Source: Terriglobia bacterium (lineage in GTDB: Bacteria; Acidobacteriota; Terriglobia; UBA7540). From it: DNA of 5,476 nt. Below are positions 5,017 through 5,476 of this stretch, in pieces; positions within the stretch are counted from its first letter, which is position 1, and every line of letters begins with the position of its first letter. The DNA is taken from positions 1-5,476 of the forward strand of contig JALHUF010000721.1 in NCBI GenBank assembly GCA_022866195.1. Direction: 5' to 3'. The translations under genes and the position numbers were made by a program. The notes under the pieces are model-generated. The model had not been told where the DNA came from, made no database searches, and was given only the letters and a program-made list of their open reading frames with translations.

Positions 5017-5476
5017 GAAAAGCAGTTCGCTGATTCATTTTGCATGTCACTTCCTGCCCCCGACAAGACAAAAGAAGCGCGGGAAGATTGGTACGCCGTT
5101 CCCTGTGTACTCGATGTCCGCCTCAGCTACTCGACGCAGCTAAACCCCATTCCAACCAATTGCTGTCCGACTTCAGCGCAAATGAGACCGTTGAGTGAAG
5201 TTGGATAAGCTATAGTTTTCGCCCTGGTTCACCCCCCCCAACCCGCGCGTCCAGGAACTCCTGCGCCGCATGAATTTCCCGCCGTAAGGTCGCTCTCGGC
5301 CTTTGGCTCCCTCATTTCTTACGTGCGCCTCCGACGCGATTCCGTTCCGCACATACGCAGTTGCGGAATCGACCGGCATAAATGACAACAAGGGAGCACA
5401 GCCCTTCTGACCGCCCAAGCCGGATTGGTCCTGGGAAACAAGCTTCCCTGACACTGAGCATCTCGTGCCTTAAACA
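5017..5476. other. Stretch without a convincing gene
   Basis: I find no recognisable protein, RNA gene or insertion sequence here. A 54-residue plus-strand frame (5044-5208) and a 93-residue minus-strand frame (5173-5454) are open, but neither has a ribosome site or a recognisable domain. The stretch contains the inverted repeat at 5337-5371 and a C-run at about 5231. It may be non-coding control sequence of the element or decayed genes. Confidence 0.4.
5337..5371. repeat. Nested inverted repeat
   Basis: CGATTCCG (5337-5344) pairs with CGGAATCG (5364-5371). Overlapping this, TTCCGCA (5345-5351) pairs with TGCGGAA (5362-5368). The right arm can therefore pair with either of two adjacent left arms that share TTCCG. 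Function is unknown; a protein-binding site or hairpin is possible. Confidence 0.4.

Noticed and set aside
5044..5208. 54-residue plus-strand frame beginning MSLPAPDKTKEARED
   Set aside because: The YAVPCVLDVRLS segment looks protein-like and faintly recalls the start of FliN-type domains, but there is no ribosome site and the frame ends without the rest of any domain.
5173..5454. 93-residue minus-strand frame rich in Ser, Arg and Gly
   Set aside because: GTG start without ribosome site, low-complexity composition and no recognisable motif; likely a chance open frame.
1560..5476. CRISPR array, defence genes or other cargo
   Set aside because: No regularly spaced repeats and no recognisable defence, toxin or resistance proteins are visible; only recombination modules are present.

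Overview
The window looks like the left flank and left end of an integrated mobile element in a GC-rich bacterial chromosome. The element is inserted at a tRNA-Val(GAC) gene. The host is not identifiable with certainty. The GC-rich flank, the RDD-family membrane protein and the style of the two recombinases would suit a soil bacterium such as an Acidobacteriota or a deltaproteobacterial-type lineage, but this is a low-confidence guess.

Layout. Positions 2-1387 (+) hold a chromosomal RDD-family membrane protein carrying two tandem beta-sandwich-like domains, with its 5' end at or beyond the window edge. Next come a tRNA promoter (1406-1434), a broken tRNA-like copy (1452-1520) and an intact tRNA-Val(GAC) with encoded CCA (1532-1609). 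From the 3' half of that tRNA rightwards every recognisable gene is on the minus strand, and all belong to DNA mobility. The first module is integrase int1 (1560-2721, broken by one extra base in a T4 run) with its small HTH/excisionase-like partner xis1 (2737-2934). The second is an intact tyrosine recombinase int2 (3287-4486) with its own HTH partner xis2 (4493-4771). The last 500 or so bases (about 4972-5476) contain AT-rich repeats and inverted repeats but no convincing gene.

How it fits together. Each module reads HTH gene then recombinase, with gaps of 15 nt (module 1) and 6 nt (module 2), as expected for a recombination-directionality factor co-expressed with its recombinase. Each has a plausible sigma70-type promoter (3119 to 3090 and 4956 to 4928 on the minus strand) followed by an approximately 150-nt leader rich in inverted repeats. 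The int1 reading frame runs antisense into tRNA-Val and takes its last 16 codons and its stop from the tRNA gene. This makes the tRNA 3' half the likely attachment core. The second, unrelated xis-int module suggests stacked elements or an element with two recombinases. No second copy of the att core is visible, so the right end and any cargo lie outside the window.
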